Of a stretch of DNA of 14,940 bases, positions 14,740-14,940 are shown one piece after another (the stretch's first letter is position 1; each line of letters opens with the position of its first letter). Origin of the DNA: Candidatus Omnitrophota bacterium (lineage in GTDB: Bacteria > Omnitrophota > Gorgyraeia > 2-01-FULL-45-10); NCBI GenBank assembly GCA_022703295.1, contig JAKLDX010000014.1:1-14940 (forward strand), read 5' to 3'. Position numbers and translations under genes: made by a program. Below the pieces are notes generated by a model. That model saw only the letters and a program-made list of their open reading frames with translations, did not search any database and was not told the DNA's origin.

Positions 14740-14940
14740 TTAGTTTAAAAAATATTTTCTCAAATTCATTTTGTTCAATTTTTTCAGCGCCTCAAAAATA
14801 TACTTCCTGTTCTGCGGCTGATTGTACTGCAGGAGCGCCCTCTGCAGTTTTCTCTCCCGCAATCCCTTCGCTACGTATATCTTATTTCCGGTGAACGGGT
14901 CTTTTTCTGTATAATACATGCAGCCTGAAGCCGTCATTGG
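14740..14940 (-). CDS. ygiQ: YgiQ-family radical SAM protein, C-terminal fragment (5' part beyond the window)
   Basis: 67 codons remain open to the right edge. The visible part reads PMTASGCMYYTEKDPFTG, then YVAKGLRERKLQRALLQY and a final EALKKL segment. This matches the conserved C-terminal end of YgiQ (UPF0313), where a PTPMTxATCMYYTxxDPFTG stretch is followed by VPKxxxERxxQRALLQYxxPxN. YgiQ proteins are radical SAM enzymes of about 600-700 residues whose reaction is unknown. The radical SAM core is outside this window, so its integrity cannot be assessed. The stop lies 6 bases before the next radical SAM gene, so the two are probably cotranscribed. Confidence 0.85.
   Translation of the reverse strand, partial: PMTASGCMYYTEKDPFTGNKIYVAKGLRERKLQRALLQYNQPQNRKYIFEALKKLNKMNLRKYFLN

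Noticed and set aside
1..14940. tRNA, rRNA, CRISPR, insertion sequence or prophage content
   Set aside because: No cloverleaf, repeat-spacer pattern, transposase motif, terminal inverted repeat or phage gene was seen; nearly all bases belong to the genes listed.

Overview
The window reads as chromosomal DNA from a Gram-negative-type (diderm) bacterium. The outer-membrane secretin and inner-membrane type IV pilus/type II secretion (T4P/T2SS) platform genes require two membranes. The mix of genes (GspL-like PilM-PilN fusion, TrpB2-type tryptophan synthase beta, DUF3786, Ski2-like helicase, YgiQ) resembles what I would expect in Candidatus Omnitrophota or another uncultured anaerobic lineage. 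That placement is an inference from gene content, not a computed phylogeny. Almost every base is coding. The longest non-coding stretch is about 130 bases (9208-9336). I see no tRNA, rRNA, CRISPR array, insertion sequence or phage gene.

Left part (1-7800, minus strand, read right to left): one tight operon with gaps of 0-26 bases. It starts with a membrane HAMP-GAF-HD-GYP cyclic-di-GMP phosphodiesterase. Then come a membrane-anchored coiled-coil protein of unknown function, a fused PilM-PilN (GspL-like) protein, a PilO/GspM-like protein, a GspC/PilP-like HR-domain protein, the secretin, and the GspE/PilB assembly ATPase, which is cut by the left edge. Together these form the inner-membrane alignment complex, outer-membrane pore and motor of a type IV pilus or type II secretion machine. 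The ATPase carries an N-terminal MshEN domain with a near-perfect c-di-GMP-binding pattern. The operon therefore appears to encode both an enzyme that removes c-di-GMP and a motor that binds it.

Middle part (7813-11543, minus strand): trpB2, with its own promoter and only 12 bases upstream of the HD-GYP gene, so it may be the first gene of the secretion transcript. Upstream of it lies a second group reading DUF3786 protein, 6-phosphofructokinase, ferritin-like/rubrerythrin protein.

Right part (11544-14940): a divergent promoter region of 59 bases separates the DUF3786 gene from a plus-strand Ski2-like DExH RNA helicase. Both promoters place the predicted transcription start at or within about two bases of the ATG, and neither gene has a Shine-Dalgarno sequence, so both mRNAs look leaderless. 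The helicase stop codon overlaps the stop codon of a converging radical SAM gene. That gene is preceded by the C-terminal end of a YgiQ-type radical SAM protein, which runs off the right edge.
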